Shown here piece by piece: positions 31,672 through 43,300 of a stretch of DNA of 64,000 nucleotides. The notes under the pieces were generated by a model. That model saw nothing but the letters and a program-made list of their open reading frames with translations. It had not been told where the DNA came from and searched no databases. The translations under genes and the position numbers were made by a program. The DNA lies in the NCBI RefSeq assembly GCF_002003465.1, contig NZ_BDDQ01000005.1, positions 1-64,000 on the forward strand. The letters run 5' to 3'. Position 1 is the first letter of the stretch, and each line of letters opens with the position of its first letter. Source of the stretch: Caenibacillus caldisaponilyticus. Lineage in GTDB: Bacteria > Bacillota > Bacilli > Bacillales > Sporolactobacillaceae.

Positions 31672-33288
31672 ATGGATAAAGTTTTATTTCATGCCGGCGT
31701 GGTCGATTATCTCGTCATCATTCTGTACTTTGTGTTCGTCATCGGCATCGGATTTTTACTAAAAAACCACATGAAATCCGGCGATGACTTTTTCTTATCC
31801 GGCCGTTCCATGCCGACGTGGATAACCGGCTTAGCCTTTTTATCGGCCAATCTTGGCGCCTTGGAACTGTTGGGCATGGCGGCCAACGGTGCGGAATACG
31901 GCATTTTGACGGCCCATTTCTATTTCATCGGAGCGATTCCGGCGATGATCTTCCTCGGCCTATATATGATGCCGTTCTATTACGCGACCAAAATTCGATC
32001 GGTGCCCGAATACTTGAAGCTTCGCTACAATGAAGCGACGCGCGCCTTAAATGCGGTGGCGTTTTCGGTGATGACGATTCTCGTTTCCGGTATCAGCTTG
32101 TATTCCATGGGCTTGATCTTTAAAGTGTTGATCGGCTGGTCGCTGACCACGAGCATTCTCTTTTCCGCCGTCATCGTGTTGATCTATGTCGGCCTTGGCG
32201 GCTTGACTTCTTCGATCTATAACGAAGTCTTGCAATTCTTCCTCATTTGGTTCGGGCTTTTGCCCATTCCTTTCATTGGCCTGCACGAGCTGGGCGGCTG
32301 GGACAAAATGCTTGAGCGGTTGCCCGACAGCTTCGGCCATCTTTGGCAAAATACCGCGGATCCTTCTCAAAACGCCATGGGCATCAGCTGGCTCGGCATC
32401 GTCCTCGGTCTCGGTTTTGTGCTCGCGTTCGGGTATTGGACGACCGACTTTCTCGTCGTCCAGCGCGGATTTGCGGCAAAGAACTTGCGGGCCGCGCAAA
32501 ATACGCCGATTTTTGCCACCTTCTTTAAAATGGCCGTGCCGTTTTTGGTCATCATTCCGGGGTTGATCGCCGCCGTCCTTTTCCACAATATCGGTAAACC
32601 CGGCGGGCCGAGTTACAACCTGGCGTTGCCGCTGCTCATTCAGCGGTACTATCCCCCCGGTTTGCTCGGGCTCGGCCTGACGGCGATGCTGGCCAGCTTT
32701 ATGAGCGGCATGGCGGGGAACATCACGGCGTTCACCTCGATTTTTACGTACGACATTTATCAATCCTATATTAAAAAGGACGCCCCGGATAAGCATTATA
32801 TTCTTGTGGGGCGCTGGGCGATCGTCATCGGGATCATCGTCAGCATCGGGACGGCCTATATTGCCGGCAGTTTCCCGAGCGTCATGGACTATATGCAAAC
32901 GCTGTTCTCGTTCTTCAATGCCCCGTTGTTCGCCATCTTCTTGCTCGGCATGTTCTGGAAGCGCACGACCGCTTGGGGCGGTTTCTGGGGCCTTCTCAGC
33001 GGCGTCGTCGGCGCCATCGTCTTGTATATCGCGATTCCGGCCGATTTTTACGGCTCAGCCCAAGCCGGCAACTTCTGGCGGGCTTTCATCGCCTGGGCGA
33101 TTGCGATGGTCGTTGCCATCGGCGTCAGCTTCTTCACCAAACCAAAATCGAAAGAAGAACTGCAAGGCCTTGTGTATGCTTATTCCGAGAAACCGAACTA
33201 CAAACATTTAAGTTGGTATAAACGTCCGGGCGTTTTGTCAGCGATTTCGCTCGTTATTCTGGTGGTCATTAATATTTGGTTATGGTGA
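31672..33288 (+). CDS. Sodium:solute symporter (SSS family), probable galactose transporter
   Basis: A 538-residue membrane protein with about 14 spans. Seen: DYLVIILYFVFVIGIGF in span 1, the SSS segment DFFLSGRSMPTWITGLAFLS, IRSVPEYLKLRY, VLIYVGLGGLTSSIYNEVLQ and GLTAMLASFMSGMAGNITAF. The pattern is that of SglT-like sugar symporters. It precedes the Leloir genes, so galactose is the probable substrate. ATG 31672 lies nine bases after AGAGAGG; ATG 31666 is too close to it. A 74-residue membrane protein follows by 13 bases. Confidence 0.85.
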   Translation: MDKVLFHAGVVDYLVIILYFVFVIGIGFLLKNHMKSGDDFFLSGRSMPTWITGLAFLSANLGALELLGMAANGAEYGILTAHFYFIGAIPAMIFLGLYMMPFYYATKIRSVPEYLKLRYNEATRALNAVAFSVMTILVSGISLYSMGLIFKVLIGWSLTTSILFSAVIVLIYVGLGGLTSSIYNEVLQFFLIWFGLLPIPFIGLHELGGWDKMLERLPDSFGHLWQNTADPSQNAMGISWLGIVLGLGFVLAFGYWTTDFLVVQRGFAAKNLRAAQNTPIFATFFKMAVPFLVIIPGLIAAVLFHNIGKPGGPSYNLALPLLIQRYYPPGLLGLGLTAMLASFMSGMAGNITAFTSIFTYDIYQSYIKKDAPDKHYILVGRWAIVIGIIVSIGTAYIAGSFPSVMDYMQTLFSFFNAPLFAIFLLGMFWKRTTAWGGFWGLLSGVVGAIVLYIAIPADFYGSAQAGNFWRAFIAWAIAMVVAIGVSFFTKPKSKEELQGLVYAYSEKPNYKHLSWYKRPGVLSAISLVILVVINIWLW

Positions 33289-33301
33289 GGGGGAGCAAAG
33301 G

Positions 33302-33526
33302 ATGAAACCGAAAAAACAAACTTATTTTGACTTGCGGAAAGTCATCGGCGGCGTTTTCACCATTTACGGCTTGATCATCAGTGGCTACGGACTGTTTGCG
33401 GCGCCGGTGAAAACGCATATCCATTCCAACTTGAACCTTTGGTGGGGACTGGTCCTCCTGATCTTCGGACTCGCTTTTTTGGCGCTTTCCTTCTGGAAAC
33501 CGGCAATCATTGTCGAGGAAGAATAA
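33302..33526 (+). CDS. Small membrane protein of unknown function
   Basis: A 74-residue protein with two hydrophobic segments (about 14-33, GGVFTIYGLIISGYGLF; about 46-67, LWWGLVLLIFGLAFLALSFW) and a short acidic tail. ATG 33302 follows GAGGGGGAGCAAAGG. It is 13 bases downstream of the symporter gene and ahead of a shared terminator, so it is co-transcribed and may be a subunit or stabiliser of the carrier. No family name was recalled. Confidence 0.75.
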   Translation: MKPKKQTYFDLRKVIGGVFTIYGLIISGYGLFAAPVKTHIHSNLNLWWGLVLLIFGLAFLALSFWKPAIIVEEE

Positions 33527-33532
33527 TGCGGC

Positions 33533-33566
33533 AACACCCCGGTCGCTCTAAGCGGCCGGGGTGTTT
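33533..33566 (+). terminator. Rho-independent terminator
   Basis: AACACCCCGG (33533-33542) and CCGGGGTGTT (33556-33565), then TTAAG. The T tract is short, but the stem is strong. Confidence 0.75.
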
Positions 33567-33694
33567 AAGTAAAAATAGATAAAATAACATATAAATTTTA
33601 GTAAAAAATCATTGACGAAACCGCCTGGGGAGATTTAAGATGGATGATGAAAGCGGTTCCGTTTATACGTGGCGACAAGGAAGGATGGATTCAG

Positions 33695-34870
33695 ATGGTG
33701 GATAAAAACATGCATCGGACATGGCAGGAGATTTTCCAGGGCGAGGATTATCGGACGTTTTTCTCCCCTGGGCGGATCAATTTGATCGGTGAACATACGG
33801 ATTATAACGGCGGTCATGTGTTTCCGTGCGCGATTACGCTCGGCACGTACGGATTGGCCAGGCGCCGGGAGGATAAATGGGTGCGCCTGTATTCCATGAA
33901 TTTCCCCGAGATCGGGATCATTCGTTTTTCCTTGGACGAACTGGATTTTAAAAAAGAGCACGAGTGGGCGAATTACGCCAAAGGCATGATCCGCTACATT
34001 AAGGAAGCGGGTTATCCGGTCGATTCCGGTGCCGATATTTTGGTGTACGGCAACATTCCGAATGGGGCGGGGCTGTCGTCTTCGGCGTCGCTTGAGCTGC
34101 TCATCGGCGTCATCATGGATCATCTCTTCGACTTGAACATGGATCGGATCGAGATGGTCAAAATCGGGCGGCGTGTCGAAAACGAATTTATTCATGTCAA
34201 CAGCGGCATTATGGATCAGTTCGCGATCGGCATGGGGAAAAAGGATTGCGCGATCCTGTTGGATTGCGGCCGCTTGACGTACCGGTATGCGCCGATCAAG
34301 CTCGATCGCCATAAAATCGTCATCATGAATACGAATAAACGCCGTGAACTCGCGGGCTCAAAATATAATGAACGCCGGGCGGAATGCGAGCGGGCGCTTG
34401 CGGCGCTAAAACAAGTCGCGGACATCGAATCGCTCGGCGAGTTGTCCGAGGAAGACTTTCAACGTTATGCGCATGTGATCGCGGATCCGACGGCGAGAAA
34501 GCGGGCCAGGCATGCGGTCAGCGAAAATCAACGGACGCTCAAGGCTTTTGAGGCGCTCGAACGCGGGGATTTAAACGCTTTTGGCGCGCTCATGAACGCC
34601 TCGCATCGCTCCCTCCGGGAGGATTACGAAGTCACGGGACGCGAACTCGACGTGTTGGTCGAAGCGGCCTGGGATGAAGAAGGGGTCGTCGGCGCGCGCA
34701 TGACGGGCGCCGGTTTCGGGGGCTGTGCGATCGCGATCGTCGAGGCCGATCGGGTCGACCGTTTTATTGAAAACGTCGGGGCCCGTTATAGAAAGGCCAT
34801 CGGTTATGACGCAAGTTTTTATATCGCAAGCATCGGAGACCGAGCCGGCGAATGGCTCTTGGTCGAGTAA
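33695..34870 (+). CDS. galK: Galactokinase
   Basis: A 391-residue GHMP kinase making galactose 1-phosphate. Seen: the galactokinase signature [15 protein letters not shown], the ATP-binding [23 protein letters not shown] with the catalytic aspartate, and the late [15 protein letters not shown]. Normal length. Start at ATG 33695 ([10 protein letters not shown]), 11 bases after AAGGAAGG; a frame from 33644 adds 17 atypical residues. Upstream, ATTTTAGTAAAAAAT (33595-33609) resembles a half of the dyad before the symporter gene. First gene of galK-galT-galM-galR. Confidence 0.95.
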   Translation: MVDKNMHRTWQEIFQGEDYRTFFSPGRINLIGEHTDYNGGHVFPCAITLGTYGLARRREDKWVRLYSMNFPEIGIIRFSLDELDFKKEHEWANYAKGMIRYIKEAGYPVDSGADILVYGNIPNGAGLSSSASLELLIGVIMDHLFDLNMDRIEMVKIGRRVENEFIHVNSGIMDQFAIGMGKKDCAILLDCGRLTYRYAPIKLDRHKIVIMNTNKRRELAGSKYNERRAECERALAALKQVADIESLGELSEEDFQRYAHVIADPTARKRARHAVSENQRTLKAFEALERGDLNAFGALMNASHRSLREDYEVTGRELDVLVEAAWDEEGVVGARMTGAGFGGCAIAIVEADRVDRFIENVGARYRKAIGYDASFYIASIGDRAGEWLLVE

Positions 34871-34997
34871 AAGCCATCGTGCAAGGGCTGGATGGCCGGG
34901 AGAAATGCGGTGGGGCCGGCGCGAAGGCCCGCCCCCATCGCCAAACGGCGGCCGATGCTTCGCGGATAAAGAGCTTCAAAGACGGAAGGTGTTCGGC

Positions 34998-36494
34998 GTG
35001 ACGATTGGACAAGCGATACAGGCTCTGCTCGAACAATCGAAAGCCTTGCAGTTGCTTGAGCAGCAGGATGAAATTTATGCGAGGAACCGCATCCTCGCGC
35101 TGTTGGGATTGGACGATTTTCATCAGGATGGAGAAGTGCCGGCAAACGAAGCGGCGCCGCTGGAAGCGATTTTAAATTATGCCGTCGCCAAAGGGCTGAT
35201 CGCTGACACGCCGGCCGAACGCGACATTTTGGAAAGCAAGATCATGGATGCGGTCATGCCGCGGCCGTCAGAGGTCAACCGGGCGTTTTACCGCCGCTAT
35301 CAAAAGCATCCGGAAGAAGCCACGGATTATTTTTATGCCCTCAGCCAACACAGTCGCTATATTAAAATGGAACAAATCCGGAAAAACATCACCTACAAAG
35401 TCGCGACGCCTTACGGCGACTTGGACATCACGATCAATTTGTCCAAGCCGGAAAAAGATCCGAAAGCGATTGCCAGGGAAAAGCTGGCGCCGAAAGTCGG
35501 CTATCCGGCCTGCCTTTTATGCCTCGAAAACGAAGGCTACGCCGGACGCATCAACCACCCGGCCCGCTCGAACCACCGGGTCATCCGCTTGGACTTGCTC
35601 GATGAACCGTGGTTTATGCAATACTCCCCTTATATTTATTATCCCGAACATTGCATCGTCATCTCCGAGGAACATCGGCCGATGACGATAGATGAGCGGA
35701 CGTTTCGTCGCCTGCTTGCTTTTGTGGAAAAATTCCCGCATTATTTTATTGGTTCCAATGCGGATTTGCCGATTGTCGGCGGCTCGATTCTCGCCCATGA
35801 GCATTACCAAGGCGGCCGTTATGAATTCGCGATGGCGAGGGCGAAAGACGACTATGCTTTCCGGTTGGACGGATTTCCGGATGTCGAAGCGTCGATCATC
35901 CGATGGCCGATGCCGGTCATTCGGTTAAGGGGATGCGATGCCGAAGCGCTCGCGGCGGTTGCGGCCTTTATTCTTGAAAGATGGAAGCGGTACAGCGATC
36001 CGGAGGCCGATGTTCTCGCATATTCCGGGAATACGCCGCACAATACGATCACACCGATCGCCCGCCGCCGCGGCGCCGCGTTTGAACTCGATCTCGTCTT
36101 GCGCAACAATCGGACGAGTGCGGAACATCCCTACGGCATTTTTCATCCGCATGAGGACGTCCATCATATTAAAAAGGAAAACATCGGCTTGATTGAAGTG
36201 ATGGGGCTTGCGGTGCTGCCCGGACGCCTCGATCGGGAACTTTTAGAGGTGGAAAAATTCTTGCTCGATGAAGCGAACGATATTGCGGATTACCATCTCC
36301 CGTGGGCTCAGCAACTAAAGGAAAAGTACGCCGGCGGCTTGTGCCCGGAAAACGTCCGCGACGTCGTCCGCCGCGAAGTCGGTTTGGTTTTCTTGCGCGT
36401 GCTGGAAGACGCCGCCGTGTTTAAACGCGATGAGAAAGGGCGCGCCGCATTGAGACGGTTTCTGAAAAAATTAAATGCGAGATGGGAGTCATAA
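34998..36494 (+). CDS. galT: Galactose-1-phosphate uridylyltransferase, Firmicutes type
   Basis: A 498-residue GalT of the class II (GalT2) form found in Bacillota, swapping UMP between UDP-glucose and galactose 1-phosphate. Seen: MDAVMPRPSEVNRAFYRRY, ATDYFYALSQHSRYIK, YPACLLCLENEGYAGR, PYIYYPEHCIVISEEHRPM, ILAHEHYQGG with the histidines, and EHPYGIFHPHEDVHHIKKEN. Starts at GTG 34998, eight bases after GGAAGGTG; a much longer open frame upstream runs through galK sequence and is not used. About 125 bases lie between galK and galT. galM follows after 2 bases. Confidence 0.95.
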   Translation: MTIGQAIQALLEQSKALQLLEQQDEIYARNRILALLGLDDFHQDGEVPANEAAPLEAILNYAVAKGLIADTPAERDILESKIMDAVMPRPSEVNRAFYRRYQKHPEEATDYFYALSQHSRYIKMEQIRKNITYKVATPYGDLDITINLSKPEKDPKAIAREKLAPKVGYPACLLCLENEGYAGRINHPARSNHRVIRLDLLDEPWFMQYSPYIYYPEHCIVISEEHRPMTIDERTFRRLLAFVEKFPHYFIGSNADLPIVGGSILAHEHYQGGRYEFAMARAKDDYAFRLDGFPDVEASIIRWPMPVIRLRGCDAEALAAVAAFILERWKRYSDPEADVLAYSGNTPHNTITPIARRRGAAFELDLVLRNNRTSAEHPYGIFHPHEDVHHIKKENIGLIEVMGLAVLPGRLDRELLEVEKFLLDEANDIADYHLPWAQQLKEKYAGGLCPENVRDVVRREVGLVFLRVLEDAAVFKRDEKGRAALRRFLKKLNARWES

Positions 36495-36496
36495 AC

Positions 36497-38549
<2,053 letters not shown>

Positions 38550-38559
38550 AAAGGGAGCT

Positions 38560-38608
38560 GGGCAGGTTTTTTGCCGTTGACGTGATCTGATGAGAACTGC
38601 CCGTTTTT
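38560..38608 (+). terminator. Probable terminator after galR
   Basis: GGGCAG (38560-38565) and CTGCCC (38597-38602) with a 31-base loop, followed by GTTTTT. The stem is short. Confidence 0.5.
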
Positions 38609-38806
38609 GGTCCTTGTTTCTGCTTTTGGGACGGGAAAAACGGCCATCTCGATCCCGGCGATCGCTTCCGCCACACCATGCCCGGAGCGGCTATTTTCTG
38701 TGTAGGATTACGGAAGCGGGACAAAGGGGCATTTTTGTCATGCCCTTGGGCCGATGAAACTTCGTGTTTCATCGTTTTAATTTCTGCTGGAAATGGGAGG
38801 ATGCGT

Positions 38807-39817
38807 ATGTCGATTTTAGTCACCGGCGGTGCCGGCTATATCGGAAGCCATACGTGCGTGGAATTGCTGGATGCGGGGTATGACATCGTCGTCATTGATA
38901 ATTTCGCCAACAGCAAGCCGGCGGCGCTTGAGCGCGTTCGTGAGATTACGGGAAAAACGTTTCCCTATTATCATGTCGATCTGCTCGACCGCGAGGCGCT
39001 TGAAAAGGTGTTTGCCGATCATGAGATCGAGGCGGTCATTCATTTTGCCGGGTTAAAGGCGGTCGGGGAATCCGTCGAGCAGCCGCTTCGTTACTATCAT
39101 AATAATGTGACCGGATCGGTGATTCTCTTTGACGTCATGCAAAAGCACGGGGTCAAAAAATGCGTGTTCAGCTCGTCGGCGACCGTTTACGGGAAGCAGG
39201 ATGTCGTCCAGTATACGGAAGATTTGCCGCTGGGTCCGATCAACCCGTACGGCCGGACAAAGCGGATGATCGAAGATATTTTGCGCGATGTGCATGCGAG
39301 CGATCCGGAATGGGGCGTCGCGTTGCTGCGCTATTTCAACCCGGTCGGCGCACATGAGAGCGGCCGGATTGGCGAGGACCCGAACGGCATTCCGAACAAT
39401 TTGATGCCGTTTATTACCCAGGTCGCCGTCGGCAAACGCGAAGAATTGAAAGTGTTCGGCAACGATTATCCGACCCGGGACGGCACGGGCGTGCGCGATT
39501 ACATCCATGTCGTCGATCTGGCGAAAGGCCACGTTTTGGCTTTAAAAAAGGTGCTGGCTTCCCGGGGCGTTGAAGCGTATAACTTGGGCACGGGCAGAGG
39601 ATACAGCGTGCTCGAAATCGTGCACGCCTTTGAAAAGGCGACGGGGCAAAAAATTCCGTATTCCATCGTGGGGCGGCGCCCCGGCGACTTGCCCGAGTAT
39701 TTCGCCGATCCCTCCAAGGCGAAGGCCGAACTCGGTTGGTCCGCGGAGAAAACCCTTGAAGACATGTGCGCGGACGCCTGGCGCTGGCAAGTCAACAATC
39801 CGAACGGGTATGAGTGA
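38807..39817 (+). CDS. galE: UDP-glucose 4-epimerase
   Basis: A 336-residue extended SDR that interconverts UDP-galactose and UDP-glucose. Seen: the NAD site SILVTGGAGYIGSHTCVELL, VIHFAGLKAVGESVEQPL, FSSSATVYG and YGRTKRMIEDIL with the catalytic Ser-Tyr-Lys, LLRYFNPVGAHESG, and RDYIHVVDLAKGH. Start ATG 38807, six bases after GGGAGG. It stands apart from the gal operon behind its own 257-base gap. A strong terminator follows. Confidence 0.95.
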   Translation: MSILVTGGAGYIGSHTCVELLDAGYDIVVIDNFANSKPAALERVREITGKTFPYYHVDLLDREALEKVFADHEIEAVIHFAGLKAVGESVEQPLRYYHNNVTGSVILFDVMQKHGVKKCVFSSSATVYGKQDVVQYTEDLPLGPINPYGRTKRMIEDILRDVHASDPEWGVALLRYFNPVGAHESGRIGEDPNGIPNNLMPFITQVAVGKREELKVFGNDYPTRDGTGVRDYIHVVDLAKGHVLALKKVLASRGVEAYNLGTGRGYSVLEIVHAFEKATGQKIPYSIVGRRPGDLPEYFADPSKAKAELGWSAEKTLEDMCADAWRWQVNNPNGYE

Positions 39818-39863
39818 GCGGACGCGGTGGACATATTGATGATTCAAAATCGGTAAAAAGAGA

Positions 39864-39898
39864 GGGGCAGATGCGCTTGACCGGCGCGTCTGCCCCTT
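39864..39898 (+). terminator. Rho-independent terminator after galE
   Basis: GGGGCAGATGCGC (39864-39876) pairs with GCGCGTCTGCCCC (39884-39896), with one G-T pair, then TTAT. Confidence 0.8.
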
Positions 39899-39943
39899 AT
39901 CTCATTTAGGGCTAACAGGGCGTCTATAAGGGTTCGACGCCCG

Positions 39944-40234
39944 GTGAAAAAATTTTTCAAATCCATTCACAAAGCCCCGGCTTTAAGGGAAAAATATGTG
40001 AATGCGATCCAACTTCTGCTGTCCCATCCTTATGCCGGGGAACTTAAAAAAGGTGACTTGGCCGGAATTTATGGGTTTGATATAAGGCATAATGGTATTT
40101 ATTATGAACTTGCCTATTCAATAAGTGAAGATGAAAACAGATTAGTGGTCATTTTAATTCACGCCGGAACAAGAGAACAATTTTATAAAGAGTTAAAGCG
40201 ATATATTAAGACTGTTCATTACCCGAAAAAATAG
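39944..40234 (+). CDS. RelE/ParE-type toxin, probably N-terminally truncated and orphan
   Basis: A 96-residue frame whose C-terminal two thirds look like RelE/ParE mRNA-interferase or gyrase toxins: HPYAGELKKGDLAGIYGFDIRH and VVILIHAGTREQFYKELKRY. The first beta strand usually present before FFKSIHKAPALREKYV is missing. The only start, GTG 39944, has no ribosome binding site (the upstream bases are ggttcgacgccc). No antitoxin gene lies on either side. It is likely a remnant of a toxin-antitoxin pair. Confidence 0.6.
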   Translation: MKKFFKSIHKAPALREKYVNAIQLLLSHPYAGELKKGDLAGIYGFDIRHNGIYYELAYSISEDENRLVVILIHAGTREQFYKELKRYIKTVHYPKK

Positions 40235-40329
40235 CCTAAAGTAGGCATAAATCGATGACCGACGACGCCATTTTTCCTCTAGATAGCAAAGCAGCCGCTT
40301 CAAATTTTTTGAAACCGGTTGTCGACGCT

Positions 40330-43300
40330 TCAATGCTCGAGATCGACGGTGACCTTTTTATTCAGTTCTCGTAAAAACACATTGTTGAACGTCATGCTCC
40401 GAAGCTTGGCGTTTTTCGGGATCCGGTAAGTGACGGCTACCTCCAAGCTCTTGCCGGGAGGGACATAACCACCGCTCCAACTTTTATCCCCCTTGACGAC
40501 CGAATAATAGACGGGCTTTTGCGTACCCGCATCCGTTTTGAGTTGCGAATACAACGGTTCAAAAAAGGTGTTGTTTGGACCAGGGTTTTTATAGAACATT
40601 TGAACCGTGAGATATTTCATGTCCGGTGCCAGCTTTTCTTCATATTTGTCAATATGCGCTTTCGTTGCGGGGGGCATGTCGTCTGTCAAGCGGGTCACCG
40701 TCAGGGTGGAGGACGCAAATTCCACGGGTTCTCCCAGTTTCACCTTATAATCCTTTGTGGCATTGGGCATGGCGGAGCCGTTGTCCGTTTGCTTCGTTTT
40801 CTTCTTCGGAGCGTCTTGGTTTCCGGCGGTCACTTTCCCGTTCGTCGGCACCACTTTTTCTTGATGCGCCGGGCGGTCCGCTTCAGGCTTGGCCGTCGGC
40901 AAGGTGGTAAACATCATGAGGAGAAAACCGGCCATGAGTCCGGCGGCGGCGATGCCCAAGCCGAGCCTGAACTTTTTCTCCGTTTCCTTGAGATTGGCGT
41001 ACGAGCCACGCACTCCTTGGGCCGGCATCATGCGCACCGCGCGTTCCGCCGGCAAAATGGCACCCATGATGCCGATGAGAATCGGGAGGCTCCCCATCGG
41101 AAGCAAAAAGCCGATCTGGTTGAGCGGCACTTGGCGGTACATGAACCCCATCATGGCGAAAGCCAGAGCCAGGCCGAGCAGAGCGGCCAATAGGCCGGTC
41201 AGGCCGCCTTCCAATAAGATGAGGAGCCGGACCCCGCGGTCTGGCCAACCGACCGCTTTGAACAAAGCGATTTCCGTTTGGCGGTCGGCAACGTTTTGCC
41301 ACATGACTTCCGCGGTCGTCAACATCGCGATCAACACGGCAACGGCCATCGCTATGTAATGTTGCGGGCCGACTTCCAGCGCGACGTATTCGCCGAGCAA
41401 AGTGGTATAAAGAATCCCTTTCAGCCGCCACGTGACGAACAGGAAGAAAATGAGCAGGCTGGCCGAAACGGCAATGGCGAGGAGTGACAAAAGGCTGCGC
41501 CGCCATGTGCCGAGCAAGTGGCCGAACGCGAGGGAAATCAGCCCTTTCGTTTGCAGAAATCGCCGCGAAACTCGTGAAACTTCTCCGGCGTGGATGGCTT
41601 CCAAGGGACGGATGCGCATGGCGGAGACGGCGGGGATCACCGCGCCCAACCCATAGATGGCGAAGCCGAATCCCCCGGCCGACAAAACGCGGAAGAGCGT
41701 CGTCTCGGTTTGATGGACCGATAAAACGAGGGCGAGGATCACCCAGGCAACGATTGCCACGAAAGCGCCGATCAGCCCCGCTTCCCAAAAAATCATGTTC
41801 GCCAATTGCCGCGGCCGCCAGCCGACCGCCAGCAAAACGGCTAATTCTTTTCGGCGCGCCAGCATGGAGACGAGAAGAGAACTGAAGACATAAATGACGG
41901 CGACCAGTATGACGCTGGCGATGACGCCGGAAAACCCAACTTTCGTTTCTTGAAAAATCGTGAAGGTCGACCCGATTTTGACCCAAGGCTGCTCGATCCA
42001 GCCGATGGAAGGCCGGCCTTGGATGGACGGAATGTGCGTCAACACGAGCTGCGGCGAAGAGCCGAGGGTGATGTCCGTGATCAAGCCGGTTTCGGCAGTG
42101 ATGCGGTCGGCGATGTGTTGCAGTTTTTTCTGGCTGGCTTCATTGAACTGATGGACGCCGGCCACTTTAATGCGAATGGCGGAAATCGGCTTGTCTCCGA
42201 GAATTTTTGCCGCGGCATCGATCGTCGTCAAGACCGTCGGGGGTTGGGTCAAAAAATCATAGGGATCATCCGAAGGCTTGACCTCGATGGGGGGATTCAC
42301 CGGCTTGCCTTTCGCGTTCAGCACCAGTTTGGCGGAGGCCGGGCGGTACGTTTCCATGGGGAGCTCCGTCAACGGGTCTTGGGCGATATCGAGTTTCTTG
42401 GGGTCATAAATGCCGATGGGCTGGATGAAGACGCGGGGCCAGTCCGAACTTTGTTTCCCGAATGCGCTTTTGGGCCGGTAGGTTTCGGCCGGATCGGTGG
42501 GAAAGATCGGCGGATCGCGAAAAATCTTCGTTTCATAGGCGTACGGCCATTGCTTCGGATAGGGGCTGGACACCGGCCGCAAATCCAAAGGGCTGGGTTT
42601 ATCGCTGATCCAATGGAATTGGGAACGAACGCGATCCATATCAGGATCGACTTTCTTTCCCGTTTTTGGATCGATTCCGGTAAAGCTTTCGATTAAATAC
42701 CGTTGGGCCTCCCCTTCAGTAAAAGTGTAGGTGCGCCGATCCGTCGCTTTGATCGTATCCAAATATTTTTCGCCGCCTTTTTCTTTGACGGTTTCCATGA
42801 TTTTAGTCGCTTCATTCGCGTTTTGAAAAGGCAAGTCGAGACGTTCAATCGTGTAAGTATATTTTTTATCCACCGCCGGTCTCGCATTGAGCAGTGCAGG
42901 GATGTAGGTATCCGTAGTCCCGAGACTAGTGGTGTTTTGAGAGGGTTCGTCGAAGTCTTCAAAGTAACGGCTTTCGTCGCCTTTGATCACCGCTTGATTC
43001 AAACCGACCAGTTTGGCTTCCGCCTTGGGATCAATGCCGGCCAGTAAAACATAGGCATCGGTCGCCAATTCCAGCTGACGGTCTGTGGTGACGTCGACTC
43101 CATATTTCGGATCTGCCTTCGGCGGCCACCAAGGGCCAAAGGTATAATAATCGTTCCATTCCCTGACAACAGTCTTTGGGCCCGTATGGATGGCTTCGTG
43201 GTTATGGATGCGATAGATGCCGTTTTTTTCAAAGGTTATTTTTGTCAGGCTTATTGGATTAAAAATATAGCCGATCATGGCGATCGGGGCGGCCACTTCC

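Noticed and set aside
32047-32898. Long minus-strand frame inside the symporter gene
   Set aside because: Antisense shadow of a gene with clear transmembrane and family motifs.
40519-42696. Long plus-strand frames opposite the FtsX-like permease
   Set aside because: They are rich in Arg, His and Gly, overlap a gene with clear domains on the other strand, and have no family resemblance.
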